Positions 41,699 through 53,636 of a DNA stretch of 64,000 nt are shown piece by piece (within the stretch, counting starts at the first letter, position 1; each line of letters begins with the position of its first letter). The translations under genes and the position numbers were made by a program. The notes beneath the pieces are model-generated. The model had not been told where the DNA came from. It saw nothing but the letters and a program-made list of their open reading frames with translations, and did not search any database. Origin of the DNA: Toxonevra muliebris (lineage: Eukaryota; Arthropoda; Insecta; Diptera; Pallopteridae). The DNA lies in assembly GCA_963691655.1 (NCBI GenBank), contig OY829326.1, forward strand, positions 40,265,989 through 40,329,988, written 5' to 3'.

Positions 41699-44600
41699 AA
41701 TCGAGTTTTTGCGAACTTTGCGTTCATCCAAGCCTTGCCATTTATACATATTTTAAATAAATGCCTTCTTTCATTGTTAAATTTGTAGGTTATTAATTTT
41801 CTTTAACTCTTTCAACCACAAATAAAAACTTTAAAAAAATTAAGTTATTCGATTTGCATTATTTATCATAAATTTATCCACAATATCACACATCAGTCTC
41901 TTTTTGTTCGAATAAAGAGCGAAAGCGTTTAACTCTTGGGCTCTGAAAGTTCAAAGATAGCTGTCTTCAGTGGGCATCACTAGATTCCTCCACAATCAAA
42001 ATGTACCATATGTATCTTTATTAGTTTCAGATCCTATTCTGTTCAGTCAGTAGTCACGATTTTGAAGCATTTCTTTATACGTTTTTTAAGCCGATTGAAG
42101 GTTTCTTGGTCATTTTCCAGATTTGGCTGTTTTCTTAATCTGTGTCAGTCGGAATTTTCAAAGTTTTATAGGTATTCTTTTAAAGCAACATGATATATAG
42201 TATATCTTTTGACCTACATTTTTTTTTAACTACACAACTGAAAATTCGTAAGCTTCGGAACAATGATTCACTATATTTTATGGGTCTGATACAAATGGAA
42301 TGGAAATGAAATCCAATAAGTGCATTGAGTTGCAATGGTTAACTCTGATATAAGTACCGATGTTGGAAGTTAATTTTACTCGCCTATCAATGCAAATAAC
42401 TAAGTATATTTCTGATATTTTGCTTTTATGTATTACCCACTCATACACACTTACATATTAATCGGAATAGAAAGAAGCGCCTTAAAGGTTTCCATTTAAC
42501 TAAATGTCAAAAACAGAAATTGCAGAATTGAAAATGTAAAATTGGCTTTTGTGCAATTTTTTTTCATACAACTTTTGTTGCTTTCGTTTGGTTTTTTTTT
42601 TTTTTTTTTTGATTTTTGTGTTTGTAACTTTAACTCATTTCATGCAATGAACTGTGAAGAAAAGCATCGAAATGCACATAAAAACAATTTTCATTTCATA
42701 CAAACAATTTTCATTAAATTTTTTATGAATTTAATTTAAAAAACAAAAACACAAATATTGAATTTATAAATCAAAAACAAAAAGAAAAAAAAACAAGTTC
42801 AGAAATCATTTTCAAGAATAAAATAATTTATAGCTACAAAACCAAAAGAAATATTATAGAAATGAAGTAGCGAAGTAATAAAACAAACAATTGTAAACAT
42901 CAAAAAAATGACGACGTCAATCAAAGGGAAACTTCAAAACATTTCTCTTTGGATTCGTTCGTTTATTCTTTCTTCTTTCATTTTATAGTTTAACACACAA
43001 TAAACTACCCAAAAGGGACCAATCATCAAGGATTACAGCAACAAGACCAACTACAAATCACTTCCACATATTTATGAAAGCATGTATGTATATATGTAAG
43101 GAGATATGAACACCTAGTAGGAAATGCCTTGTACTTATCACCAAAGTCACACAGAATCACATTGTAATCAATTAAGTCATCGAAATGTTGAAAAGTGATT
43201 TAGAGACTAGACTTAGTCGTAAAGAGTGTCACGAATATTTTGAAAAACCAATTATTTACTTAAAGGACTCATTTGAAAAAGATTACAAATCAATACTCTT
43301 CACATCAAATCACTCATGAAAAGTTTCTATTAAAAAGCTATAGTTTTCAAAAAAAAAAAAATAATATTCACAGGTTTTTTGTCGTGGAAACCATGCGTGT
43401 GTTTGCACGTGTATAATACTAGTGACCAGATCAAGAACGACATGATTTCCTACTGCGTCTTTCTAAGCTTGTATGAGTATGTTCCTTAACAACATGTGGT
43501 TGCCAAATCAAAAGAACCTTCTTCCATAGTATTAAAAAATGAAAACAGAAAAAAAAATCAAAAGAATAAAAAAGCGTACGGAGAAAAACTAAAACGTTAT
43601 TTTCAAGTGAAGAAATTTTGCTGTCAAAAGTTAAAAATCCGTAAATCAAATTTCAGCATTGAATAAAATGCTATTGAGAACAAAATATGGCGCACAATGG
43701 AGAAGCATATGGAAGCATAACATCATCATCATCACATTCGTTTTTGCCGTCGTGACCAGTAGTACACTATAGCCACAGTCTTCAATCAACCAATGTTCCT
43801 TGTGCCTTACACCATCACCACCACCCGCTTAAATTTTATTGCCATCCTTCCCTTCTTCTCTTCTTCTATTATTTTTCGACCTCTCAAAAGGAAGCTGTAA
43901 AAATTTATCCAAACAATTGGCGCGCCGAACGTAGAAAAGAAAAACAATAGAGTCAGAGTTTTTTAATCGGTCAAAAACGACTTATTTCAACTCTGCTATA
44001 TACATCAGTATTATTTAGTATACTCGTGTGTATATATCTTATATCAATTTATTTCTTTTTATAATATTTTATGGTTTTCATAATTTGATTTTATACAATT
44101 ATGCAGAATATGGCAAGTAGAGCCCAGCATCGATCTGTAGAATGGAACTGCATAAAATTTCAGCTCTTGCATAATAATTTCTTCAATACTGCTGAACAGT
44201 TATGTCTAGATTTGAATAAAGTAGTTATAGCCAGAGTGAATATACTCTAGCCCCTAGAATGTAGGGTGTCACGAAAAAAAAAACACAACTATAAAAAACG
44301 TACTTCATTTGAGAGCAAAGAAAGGACGCAAAACAATTTTTTTAAGCTGAATGTGATTTTTTTTCTTCAATATGAAATATGAAATAACGCAAAATAATTG
44401 AATATTGCTGTTAGGATCCTTTCACAGCACATGAAACATGGTCAAACAAAAAGAACAAATAAAAGAAAAGACGAAAACGAAAATGAATTGGACAAAAGAA
44501 ATCGCTTTTGTGAGTAGGTAAGTACTTTTAAATGAAGCTTAAGGAAATTGTTAACATAATTGAATATTTTTATATTTTCTTTAAGGGCTTGGAGTAGCTC

Positions 44601-45783
44601 CTTCGATTCTTTAAATGGAGTATTCTTTTTTTGCGGCAAATATAAATAAGCGAGTTTATTAGTCAAGCACTTATTTTGGATCAAAAATTAATTATATTTG
44701 AATTTTCATAATATAATTTTTTGAAGTTTAACTTCATTGAAGCGTTTAAATACGTCACCACCAGATGACGCTTTTGCTTATGCAATTTTTTTCGTTTCGT
44801 TTTGTTTCATTTTTTTTTTTTTCATTGGGTATTATTTTCCAACTGATTTAATGCTTTTTAACGACTATAACCCAAGTTCTGTTTTTAGCTTTGTTTTTGT
44901 TTGGCTTTAATAACTAGGGTGATTTTCTATTGTGCATAACATTAAATAAGCATAAAATCGCAACAAAAATATTTCCTTCTACTCTGTCCACCATTTGACA
45001 TTCCTTTCTGCACATGCATATGTGTAGGTGGAAATATGTAGCTACCCTTGTAATAACAAATTGGGATGATCTTTTTGTGAAAATATTCATAAAATTTATA
45101 GTGAAAATATGAATTTAAATGCATGTGCAAGAAATACTTCTTGAATGAAGAATTAGGTTAAGCTGTAGTTATTAAACAACTTTTTTTTTCTATTTTTACA
45201 TAATTTTTCTTGAAATGATAATAAAAAAAATTCTATTTCGGATTCTATAGTTATTGTTCATATATCGTGGATAATTTTAAAGTCAGACATAACATATATG
45301 TATGAATGACTTGAAGAGCTTTAGATTATGCAAATGCAGCTCTTAAGGGCGCATCATGAAGTTAATCTTTTTAAGAAGGGTACCAATGGGATCTTTCTTC
45401 AAATTTTTTGTTTAATTACCAGTGCAAAAAAAAAAAACACATACAAAAAAAAATAATAAGAATTTATTATCTATTATACCTAACAATTTTGAAATATTCT
45501 TTACTACTATCATTTTCTTTTTTTAATAGTTAGGAGTACAAAAAGATGTAATTTGAAGTTTTGGTTACTCTATGCGGCCAAAATCGATTTGCTATCTTTA
45601 ACTTGTGGTTGGACTTCGGATAATGCTACATTCACAGTTTTTTTAGGTTAGTAACTATTTTTAATTTGAAGTTTTCGTTCTGAGCTTGAGTTTGAAAAGT
45701 TTAAAAATTAATAAAAAATTAAAAAAAACTTCTTGCAAATTTAGACCTATTTGAAAGGTAATAAAAGGCATAATCTTTTATAG
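41699..45783. other. AT-rich intergenic stretch
   Basis: Homopolymers (T run near 42593) and simple sequence only. No gene or element recognised. Confidence 0.5.
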
Positions 45784-45785
45784 TA

Positions 45786-46672
45786 GGGGAGTGTACCCGG
45801 GTATGAGACAGCACCAGGTATGAGACAGTCGATTTTTTATATCATACAATATCAATATTGCCGATCTGACTACTATCTAGCTTTTCTTTTGACATGAGCC
45901 AGTTTTTGTGGTAACACCGAAGTGAATAGATGTATTGCTTGTAACAGCTGCAAACATCGTATGTGAAAATCGATCACGAAAACTTTTTTTGGTTTTTTTC
46001 AAAGTGATATATTTTCGAGTGAATGAATTGAAAAAGGTGAGTGTAATGCATTATCATTTAATGTTTTTCATATATTTTGTGATCCAATTTTGGATTATGT
46101 CAATATATGGTTGGAAACAATTTGTTTTTGTTATTCCCAAAATGGCATTATTTTGCGGATATGAAACACAGCATATCACCTGGTCTGAGACACCACTTAA
46201 CTAGTGTTTTGATCCAATTTTTTTTTTGTATTTTTAGCCATGTCAACCCCAAAAAATAATCACATGCAAGCGGCCTGTTCATTTAAAGTGTACAAACATT
46301 ACGATAGCGAATTGGATGGAGAAGACGATGACTGAGAGGGAGATGATAAATAAAAATTACCATTTCTTTTTATCTTAGCCACTGAAGGTCTACAAAATAA
46401 ATAAATTTATGTTTATAAATAGTTATAGGGTTTCTACTTCATATTTTCCAATTTTTACCCGGGCAAACAATTTTTTTTTTTGGCAAAAATACACATCCTC
46501 AGAAAATTGGTCATAATATTTTGCGTGCCAATGCAATCACTATACTTTTTTCGGATAAATATTGAGCATTTTCATTACCTTTCTAACAGTATATAAAACA
46601 TCCGATTTGGTCTAATCAATGAAAATTTATGGGTCGAAAACAAAACCCGTCTCATACCCGGGAACACTCCCT
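45786..46672 (+). mobile_element. TA-flanked DNA transposon, 887 bp, with 24 bp inverted ends
   Basis: The left end (45786-45809) and the complement of the right end (46649-46672) agree at 22 of 24 bases; the shared core is CCCGGGTATGAGAC. TA lies on both sides (45784-45785, 46673-46674). Inside are further copies of the end motif: CCAGGTATGAGACAG near 45814 and CCTGGTCTGAGACACC near 46180. A donor-like AAAG|GTGAGT near 46033 and an acceptor-like TTTTTAG at 46239 precede a short frame MSTPKNNHMQAACSFKVYKH ending in an acidic run. This could be the last exon of a lost transposase or a small spliced gene. The TA duplication suggests the Tc1/mariner/pogo superfamily, but the family is not certain. 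Confidence 0.8.
46241..46335 (+). pseudogene. Short acidic-ended open frame in the 887 bp element
   Basis: The frame starts with ATG at 46241 after a plausible acceptor and ends in DGEDDD and a stop. I do not recognise it. An acidic C-terminus is common in pogo/Tigger-like transposases (general knowledge), so it may be a transposase tail. It may equally be chance. Confidence 0.3.
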
Positions 46673-46674
46673 TA

Positions 46675-48563
46675 CATTTGGAGTTTTTTCACCACCTGGT
46701 ACTTAGATGGCTCGTTACAGACTATTATTTGAACAAAAATAGTTAACTGTATAAAAATAGTATTTTTCACTGTTCAATAATATATAACGCGTTAGCTGCT
46801 TGAAAATTTTCAAATAATGATGTGTGCAAGTTTCAGGTTGATCGGTTGGACGGTTCTTGAGAAAGCAACATTAAGAGAAAAATGCGTGCAAACTTTCAAA
46901 AGCCATCATTTTTACTTATAAATTCTCGGATCAACTCCAAAACTTTATTCTTCAATTAAACTATGTTTTTTCAAAAGCCTAAGTCATCGCTCATCATTAA
47001 GCAAGGAATGGTTCCATCAAATGCATAACCGAATTTAATTTCTTGTATTTAAACATCAGTTTTATAAAAATTAATTATGGGTATTTCCTCCCAATGATTT
47101 TCAGACTATCAGAAGTTGAATCCAAAAACGCATTCCACTCTAGAAATGCCTATTTCTAGTATATCGTTTCACTACCTAATACCAACCTAAAGCCCAAACT
47201 TATTTTAAGCTTTTTTCTTATATTCATTTAAAAACATCTATAAAAAATGTATACCTAATTTAAAAGGTATCAATGTATATCAGAAAAATTATACCAAATA
47301 TATATACACTCATATGTATACCTAAGAAAATACTCAAACGTCATAATAGTAAAATTGTAGTAGGCATAAAAAAGCATTTAGCACCATATGCCAATAATAT
47401 AATTTTATATCATTCATTATTATGGCATAAAAATGGTAAATGGTCTTACCATTCATGCATTGATTTGCCTTGTCTTGCCATGCCATGCTATGCCATGGCG
47501 TTATTGGCATTTGCCCAATAAAGAGAAATGTTAAAATGTTCGTTTATGAATGCGCCATAAAATCCAATAAAAATATTGTATATCAAAGTAATTTGCCACC
47601 GCACAATGACGATTCACCAAGTAAAAATGATTCCAAAGTAAAAATAATAACAGCAACCCAACATCGACACCGAAGTCTTCATTTCAATCTGCAAAACGAA
47701 AATCGAATCAAATTTTAGTGTGAACGAAATAATAAAAGGAGAAAAAAAAACAGAAAACGCCGGCAAAATTTCTTTGCCATAAACTTACAATTGGAAAATC
47801 TTTCAACAATATGTTACATTGCATAATTTCTAGGAACTAAAACTCAAGCGCACACACACAATGAGAAGCGCAATCATAAGTACCGGTCAGAGCGGGGGTT
47901 CCAAAGGCATGCGAGTATTTAGCCCAAACATTTAACTGACGATTGTTTGTCCTAGAAATGTGAAAAGTTGGCTTTATTGGGACACATGAAAATGTAAGGC
48001 CAGTAAATAAATAACCTGAGCAGTAGCAATAGTAACTAAGCGTGAAGTGTAAAAAAAGAAGCAAAGAAAGCAAACTCCAACCGTCTCTCCGTTCAACCAA
48101 CCGACCTTTTTTCTTTCTTTTTACATTTGCCTTCATCGAGTGAGTAAGCAGCTAATAGAGTGGGTGGATTTACAGCTTATGGCAGGGCTATTACTTAGGT
48201 ATACTCATACGGCTGAATGAGTAGCATCCCTTTCCCCACACAAACTTCTTGGTGGTTGTTTGGTTATAGCACAATTCAATTCAATATGAAGACGGCGTCA
48301 GCTTGTTATCCACTTAGAATACTTTAACGCATTTCTTTTGCGTTGATAGAATTTCTTATGAATTATACAAGAATATTAAATCCAAGCACACTAAATAGCA
48401 GCAACAGCAGCAGCAACCCCTCACACGCTTCCCTTCTTCTTCTTCTTCTATTTCCATTTATACTTTTACTATGATTCTATGAGCTGTGAGCTACTTGCTT
48501 GAAATAATAAAAAAAAACATTTTATTATATGAATTCGCTCTGAAGCTATTTCAATTCGATATT
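46675..48563. other. AT-rich intergenic stretch
   Basis: Short words repeated around 47470-47500 (TGCCATGCCATGCTATGCCATGG is a local tandem of TGCCA) and CAG triplets near 48397. No gene recognised. Confidence 0.5.
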
Positions 48564-48641
48564 TCGTCGCCTGAGAATTGATTTGGCGTATAGGCATACG
48601 AATACTTACACACATACGCCAAATCAATTCTCAGGCGACGA
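48564..48641. repeat. Perfect 28 bp inverted repeat with 22 base loop
   Basis: The left arm 48564-48591 starts TCGTCGCCTGAGAATTGA and the right arm 48614-48641 ends TCAATTCTCAGGCGACGA. All 28 bases pair and the loop is 48592-48613. It stands alone, outside any element I can recognise, next to a relatively GC-rich stretch. Confidence 0.9.
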
Positions 48642-48832
48642 TTTGGATAATGGTAAGGAGGCCACGTATTGGCAACGCATCGAATGCTGAGTGTGTTTCA
48701 TTTTGTGCTCTCTCCCCCTCTGCCTTTCTCTCTTGTGCCTGCCTTGAAATTGAGTTGTCGCGCGTGAATCGAACTCCAGCTGCTGCTGCTCAGCATCTCA
48801 CTATTCATTCGCGCGCATCGTGGTGTATATCG

Positions 48833-48840
48833 TATAAGAG
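48833..48840 (+). promoter_or_regulatory. TATA-box-like site in a GC-richer stretch
   Basis: TATAAGAG lies in 48650-48860, a stretch clearly richer in G and C (TCGCGCGTGAATCG, CATTCGCGCGCATCG) than its surroundings. No coding exon was found downstream, so promoter function is only a suggestion. Confidence 0.2.
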
Positions 48841-49814
48841 GGCAGGAGTCGAGTTATTTGGAGAAAATTATTATTATTGAAATTACCATCGAATTTGGCT
48901 AACAAATTGCTAAAGTTGAAGCCAATGATGATAATAACAATTTTCATATGGCGGCAAAAGTTTTTTATTGTTATGATTACCCTAAAATGGCAGATTTAAT
49001 GCAAATCAATGAGAATGAAATACGAAATATGCTTTTATAATTATATTAACCACAAATTGACAAATTGTTATTAAGGCGGGTGTAATATTCGTTAAAGCTG
49101 ATTGTGGCTGTTTGCTTCTTTGTGTATTTTATGGCTGTGATATTTAGGCTTTAACACCAGTTAAGTTATAGTGGCGACAAAACGCCTCACATAGACCAAC
49201 ATTTGATCGATAGTGATTAAAACGGTATGTATGTATGTATTATGTGGAAATTTTATAGCAAGCCGTAATCAAGAGCGGCAACTATTAGCATTGAATACAT
49301 TTAACAATTCTCTCATTTTCTGGAAATATCCATAAAATATTTCTCAAGCTAAAATTTTTATCACAAATTTTATTAGCTCTAATCTTGCTGACAGCTTTTT
49401 ATCCGGTTTAAGATATCGATTTTTCACGTGAAAATCGTTTTTAGAACTACTCGGGAATTCTTCTTTTCATATTTAAGTGAAAAGATTTTGAAAAAATACA
49501 ATAATTTGGGAATATTAAATTTTACAACGCTCGGATGTGAAACATGTCATTCCATACTGTACTATATATTACGGATCCGATTCTGCGCACCGTAAACGTA
49601 CCGACAATTACAGGCATATGAATACGTTTATGGACCATTCATACGGATCGAACCGAAAAATTTTTTCTTGGGAGTAAATTATTTTTTTTTTTAAGTAATT
49701 TAAAATTTTAAACTTGCTTAAGAGCAGAAATTAAAATTAAGAAATTTAAAAGTTTAATGAAATAGGAAACGGAAAAAAACAAATATTTCAAAATCCTATC
49801 TAAGCCTTTTTTCT

Positions 49815-49910
49815 ACAGTGAAGGCTAAAATAAATTTTTTTTTACCTAAATGTACGCAATGAAAGCTATGTCGAAATCTTCTCGTTTTTCCACAGTGAAG
49901 GCTAAAATAA
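49815..49910. repeat. Direct repeat of a 19-base word, 77 bases apart
   Basis: ACAGTGAAGGCTAAAATAA occurs at 49815-49833 and 49892-49910, each after a T-rich run. This suggests a decayed tandem duplication. Confidence 0.75.
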
Positions 49911-50671
49911 CAAGGCTCACGAAAATGTTAAGATCATTGAAAAATCAATGAAAAATTTTTTTGGATTTTTCTGACATAAATTTCTTATTCTTTTGACTAA
50001 ATTTCGCTGTTCTGTAACAACACACTCAGACCAAAATGGCCCATTGTGATGAACTTATAGTTTAACGCCGTTTCCGAACAGCCTGCAAATTCTTTGCTTT
50101 TCGCAAATTTCACAACAAACAAAAGAGCAATTTGGAATTTAAAATTTGATTTAGATTGGTCAAAAACTTGCAGACCTAAAAGGAGTAGAATTTTGGCATT
50201 TTGGTCAAACAGCCCCTGTTTCGGATCCACGAAATTAATCACCTATTGCGTTAAGAAAATTTTATCCAATACTTTTTCGACAAATTTCTATTCAATCTTT
50301 TGAAAACAAAAATTTAAAAACTCCAAAATTACCGTTTCTCTTTTCAAAATCAAAAATAGTTATTTTCCAAAAAAGACTGCTTGTTTTTGGCCAAAGGAAA
50401 GCTGAAGTCTTTGTAGTAGTACAAACGAGTGCGTTCAATAATTCTTTTTTTTCAATAGCCGCATTATACGATAGCCAGAATAATCGCTGATAACGAATAA
50501 ACGCAACATGGCTATTAACCTGCGGTTACGATTAACGATAATTGTAATCGGTGCACCACTAGTTTTTATATTTTAATACTAATTTCAACGTACTTACTTC
50601 GCTTTTTGCAGCTAAACATATCGCCCTATATTTACAGACAAAATAATAAATGTGCGGTATACTTTTAAGAT

Positions 50672-50820
50672 CCTATTTCTTACATTAAAAATTCAATTTT
50701 CTTAATCGGTTTATATTAATAATGAGACAGCATACTTTCGGGGTGCCTATTTTTAATATTAAAAAATCACCTATCTTAATCTGTTTATTCTAATAATAAG
50801 ACAGCATACTTACGGGATGC
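50672..50820. repeat. Imperfect tandem duplication, units of 74 and 75 bases
   Basis: Unit 1 (50672-50745) and unit 2 (50746-50820) share CTTAATC(G/T)GTTTAT, AATAAT(G/A)AGACAGCATACTT and (C/A)CGGG(G/A)TGC. The head-to-tail arrangement indicates a local tandem duplication. Confidence 0.85.
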
Positions 50821-51593
50821 AATACACCACTCTTTACTTGGCACTACGAAAATTTAACCGCCACTACATTTATTCATTTATTTATACACACACTTATAAA
50901 CTTACACATACTATGAAACCTCACACAACACAAACGCGACATTTGATTTTAATTTCTATCAATTCACTCCACTATAAATTTTTCTTTAGGCCCGAGTAAA
51001 GATGTTATCATCACATCAATAATTCAATAAAGTAAATAACATAAAAAATAACTTTTAATTTAAACACAATGTGTATAAAAGTACTTAAACATAATATCGA
51101 TGTTAACACCTCGTAAATACTTTTCCACCATTTTTAGAACAGACGACCAAAACACAATAAATATATATAAAAGATTATAAATATGAAAAAAGGAATGTTT
51201 TTGGAATATTTTTCTTATATTTTTTTTTATAGAATTATACAGTAGAATTTAAAATACTTTTACCAAAAAAGTTCTGAGCATTGTAAAACTTAATATTTCC
51301 ATTATTGTATTTTTTCATTAATTACTGTCGTATTGTACATGGGTCCAAATTACTGCCCAATAAAGTAATTACTGTACGTAAAGCATCACTGGGTATATGA
51401 ACAAAAACAGTAAAACCTAAAAATTTCATGGTAGTACTCGAAAAATTTATTGATTTCATAAGATCATTTTACCCCACCTTCGCTTACAATCATATCTTCC
51501 TTTCAATAGGAACCACGCTTCCAGACATTTTCAACTATGATTTTAAGTTGCATAATATTTCAATGTATTTTCATTCAAAAATAAAATTAATAA

Positions 51594-51607
51594 TTTATTT
51601 ATTTATT
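51594..51607 (-). terminator. Candidate poly(A) signals of Tmhs
   Basis: Overlapping TTTATT units on the plus strand give repeated AATAAA on the minus strand about 220 bases beyond the Tmhs stop codon. The position is plausible, but the motif is common in AT-rich DNA. Confidence 0.4.
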
Positions 51608-51823
51608 ACTTTTTGTTTTTTCATTCACTTAAAAATTAAACATTTTATAATAACATTAAAATTAACTGTACACAAAAAAAAAGAAAAGATAAAATAAACA
51701 TAATTTAACTCGCAGCATCATTACAGGGTTTTCAGTCCAAAAATTGTAAGTAAAATAAACGAAAAACGCAAAAGCAGGAGAAACAAATCATGATTGTAAA
51801 AACAGCCACAAAAAACTGAACGC

Positions 51824-52023
51824 CTAAAATTGATGCATCGAATTGTGGTAATCGGGTCGAAACCGATGGTGGTTCGGAGTTCGGCTAGAGAACTGTGAAA
51901 TGGCATCATCGTTTGAAGCAATATTGTGTGGTGGAGCCACAAGCAGAATCGGTTGTAAATTTAATGATTTTCGTGAGCCAGCCAAGCTAACAGCGTCTGT
52001 AATGTAAGCATTGTTGATTTCGC
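51824..52023 (-). CDS. Tmhs: Tmhs exon 5 (cytoplasmic tail and stop)
   Basis: Acceptor TTTTATTAACAG ends at 52024. The phase fits exon 4 (G|GC codon) and the frame runs 65 codons to TAG (51826-51824). The tail contains SLAGSRKSLNLQPILLVAPP and a histidine/asparagine-rich end. An unspliced read-through of exon 4 would instead stop at about 52074, but the phase-consistent acceptor favours this exon. Confidence 0.78.
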
Positions 52024-53636
52024 CTGTTAATAAAATGCGATGCGGTTAACATAAAATGTTATTAACGTGAGATTCAGAAACACACAGCGCAACAAACACA
52101 TGGTTGTGTTTTATGGTTGGCTGTGGTGTGTGTCTCTGCTTCTTTTACACCTTTGCACATACCTTTATACAGTGAATTCTGATAGAGTGTATCCGGTTGC
52201 AAGCGCACATGTCGCGTAGCCAGAATAAATGCCAACGTCGCTAAAACGACACCATCAACACAGCCAATTATCGCCAATGGATATGCCCAGCGTATGCCAC
52301 AGAGTCCCAGTTCAAAGCGATTCGCATCAGGACCACAAATTTTACGGAAATCATCAGAATTCCAGCCGAAGGGGAATGCAGCGCAGGCGACAATCATGCA
52401 AAGTGCTGAAAGAGGAAATGAGATGTAACTTAATAATCATAACATAATAATGATCAAAAGAAATTGATCAGACGAACTTTATGGGTTAAGCCTTTTTATG
52501 TAAATGAAAATTTTATACATTTTGATAGTAGGTCATGGGTCAAATATAATTTTAATGGGTATAAAATATTAAATAAATAAGTGATATTTTTACCAAATTT
52601 TTGTCAATGCGGCAGATAAGAATTACATATGTGAACACCATACATATGAAGAATACCCATGCACCACTACTCTTGGCTAAAGATCGGAAAACAACCAACG
52701 ATATATACATACATATTTCTTTTAAAGAATGTACAGGGTATTTTCGTAATCAACATCGCTCGAGCATAATTTTCCAACCAGTTCTTCAACAACTTTAATT
52801 CAACACTTAACGAAGCTAATCAAAATAAATGACAACGCTATAAATATAAAATGTTTTCATTTCAAAATAATTACAATGAAAAATACTGATGATGAAATGA
52901 AATTTATAAAATGCTGATTAATTAAATTAAATGCAATGCAAGAAATCGCAAATCACCTCAGAGTTAAGTTGCTATCTACTCGAGTAGTGTGTGTGAATGA
53001 ATATGTACGTGTCAAATTACTTATTTTTCATACAATTAATGCAATAATTTCACAAACTTCCGCCAATGAAATTAAAAATGTAATAAGATTCAACTGACCT
53101 GATATAATTTGCATCCAACCGCAAATATGAAATACTCGAGTGGACTTCATGAAAATCAAAAATATTAAGAAACATATTGTTAGCAAGGCCAATGCCACAG
53201 CAGCGACCATAAAGAACGTAGCCAACTGTAAATAAATGAAATATATTTTGTAAACATATATACTTGTAATAATAATAAATTTCATGCCAACGTACTTGAA
53301 ATGAAAATGTTGGTACTGTGAAAATGTTTTCCCAACGTCGCCTACAATTATCAAATATTTCATCCTTCTGACAAACTTGCCACAAACCCAAACGACCCGC
53401 GCTCTCATTGTCTGGATCACCAACCCATTCTAATGAAAAAAAGTAGAGCATAAATCAGATCATAACTAAAATCTTAATTCTTAATCTCATTTACCTGGTG
53501 TCACAAAAGCAACAATTCCAATAATTGCATAGCATATTGTAAATATGGCCCACAATACCGCAATCGCTTTTGAATTGCGTATGTATTTTGTAGCGTATAA
53601 ATGTGTCGTATCGACATATTCGATTTTCGTACCCAT
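51824..53636 (-). CDS. Tmhs: LHFPL-family tetraspan membrane protein, Tmhs orthologue (five exons, complete)
   Basis: Coding exons in transcript order are 53636-53495, 53429-53296, 53225-53099, 52405-52163 and 52023-51824. All are GT-AG with consistent phases, giving 281 residues. The protein starts MGTKIEYVDTTHLYATKYI and has four membrane helices (about 25-47, 93-117, 123-145, 174-197). The first extracellular loop carries GLW (62-64) with Cys67 and Cys76, the claudin/PMP22-superfamily signature. VFHICGWMQ, FGWNS...KICG and GLCGIRWAYPLA match LHFPL3/4/5. In vertebrates LHFPL5 (TMHS) is part of the hair-cell mechanotransduction complex and LHFPL4 is a GABA-A receptor partner. A role as a channel or receptor auxiliary subunit is therefore inferred from the family. 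The cytoplasmic tail (198-281) is long, Ser/His/Asn-rich and ends MHQF. The symbol rests on recognition of the family, not a database search. Confidence 0.9.
52163..52405 (-). CDS. Tmhs: Tmhs exon 4 (third and fourth helices)
   Basis: Acceptor TCCTCTTTCAG, donor AAAG|GTATGT. It encodes LCMIVACAAFPFGWNSDDFR, KICGPD, ELGLCGIRWAYPLAII and the fourth helix, ending TLYQNSLYK. Cys158 and Cys170 lie in the second extracellular loop. Confidence 0.9.
53099..53225 (-). CDS. Tmhs: Tmhs exon 3 (second helix and start of third)
   Basis: Acceptor TTTATTTACAG, donor G|GTCAGT. It encodes LATFFMVAAVALALLTICFL, then MKSTRVFHICGWMQIIS, the conserved cytoplasmic loop and start of helix 3. Confidence 0.88.
53296..53429 (-). 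CDS. Tmhs: Tmhs exon 2 (first extracellular loop)
   Basis: Acceptor TTTTTTTCATTAG, donor CAA|GTACGT. The exon completes the Glu codon split with exon 1 and encodes EWVGDPDNESAGRLGLWQVC and a second cysteine (NCRRRW). This is the W...GLW..C...C pattern of the claudin-like superfamily. Confidence 0.88.

Larger units (their letters stand above)
48881..51590. other. AT-rich intergenic stretch downstream of Tmhs
   Basis: Contains the duplications at 49815-49910 and 50672-50820 and, near 50466-50565, repeated CGATAA/CGATTA words ending in GGTGCACCACTAG, which looks like one end of a hAT element without a partner. No gene. Confidence 0.45.

Noticed and set aside
48760..48785. GAATCGAACTCC resembling the complement of a tRNA T-arm
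   Set aside because: The flanking bases do not form a T-stem and no acceptor, D or anticodon stems could be folded around it.
48578..48880. 100-codon plus-strand open frame
   Set aside because: It begins inside the perfect inverted repeat, has no recognisable motif, and its length follows from the local GC richness.
50466..50565. CGATAA-rich stretch ending GGTGCACCACTAG as a hAT element
   Set aside because: Only one end is visible; no inverted partner or target duplication was found within several kb.
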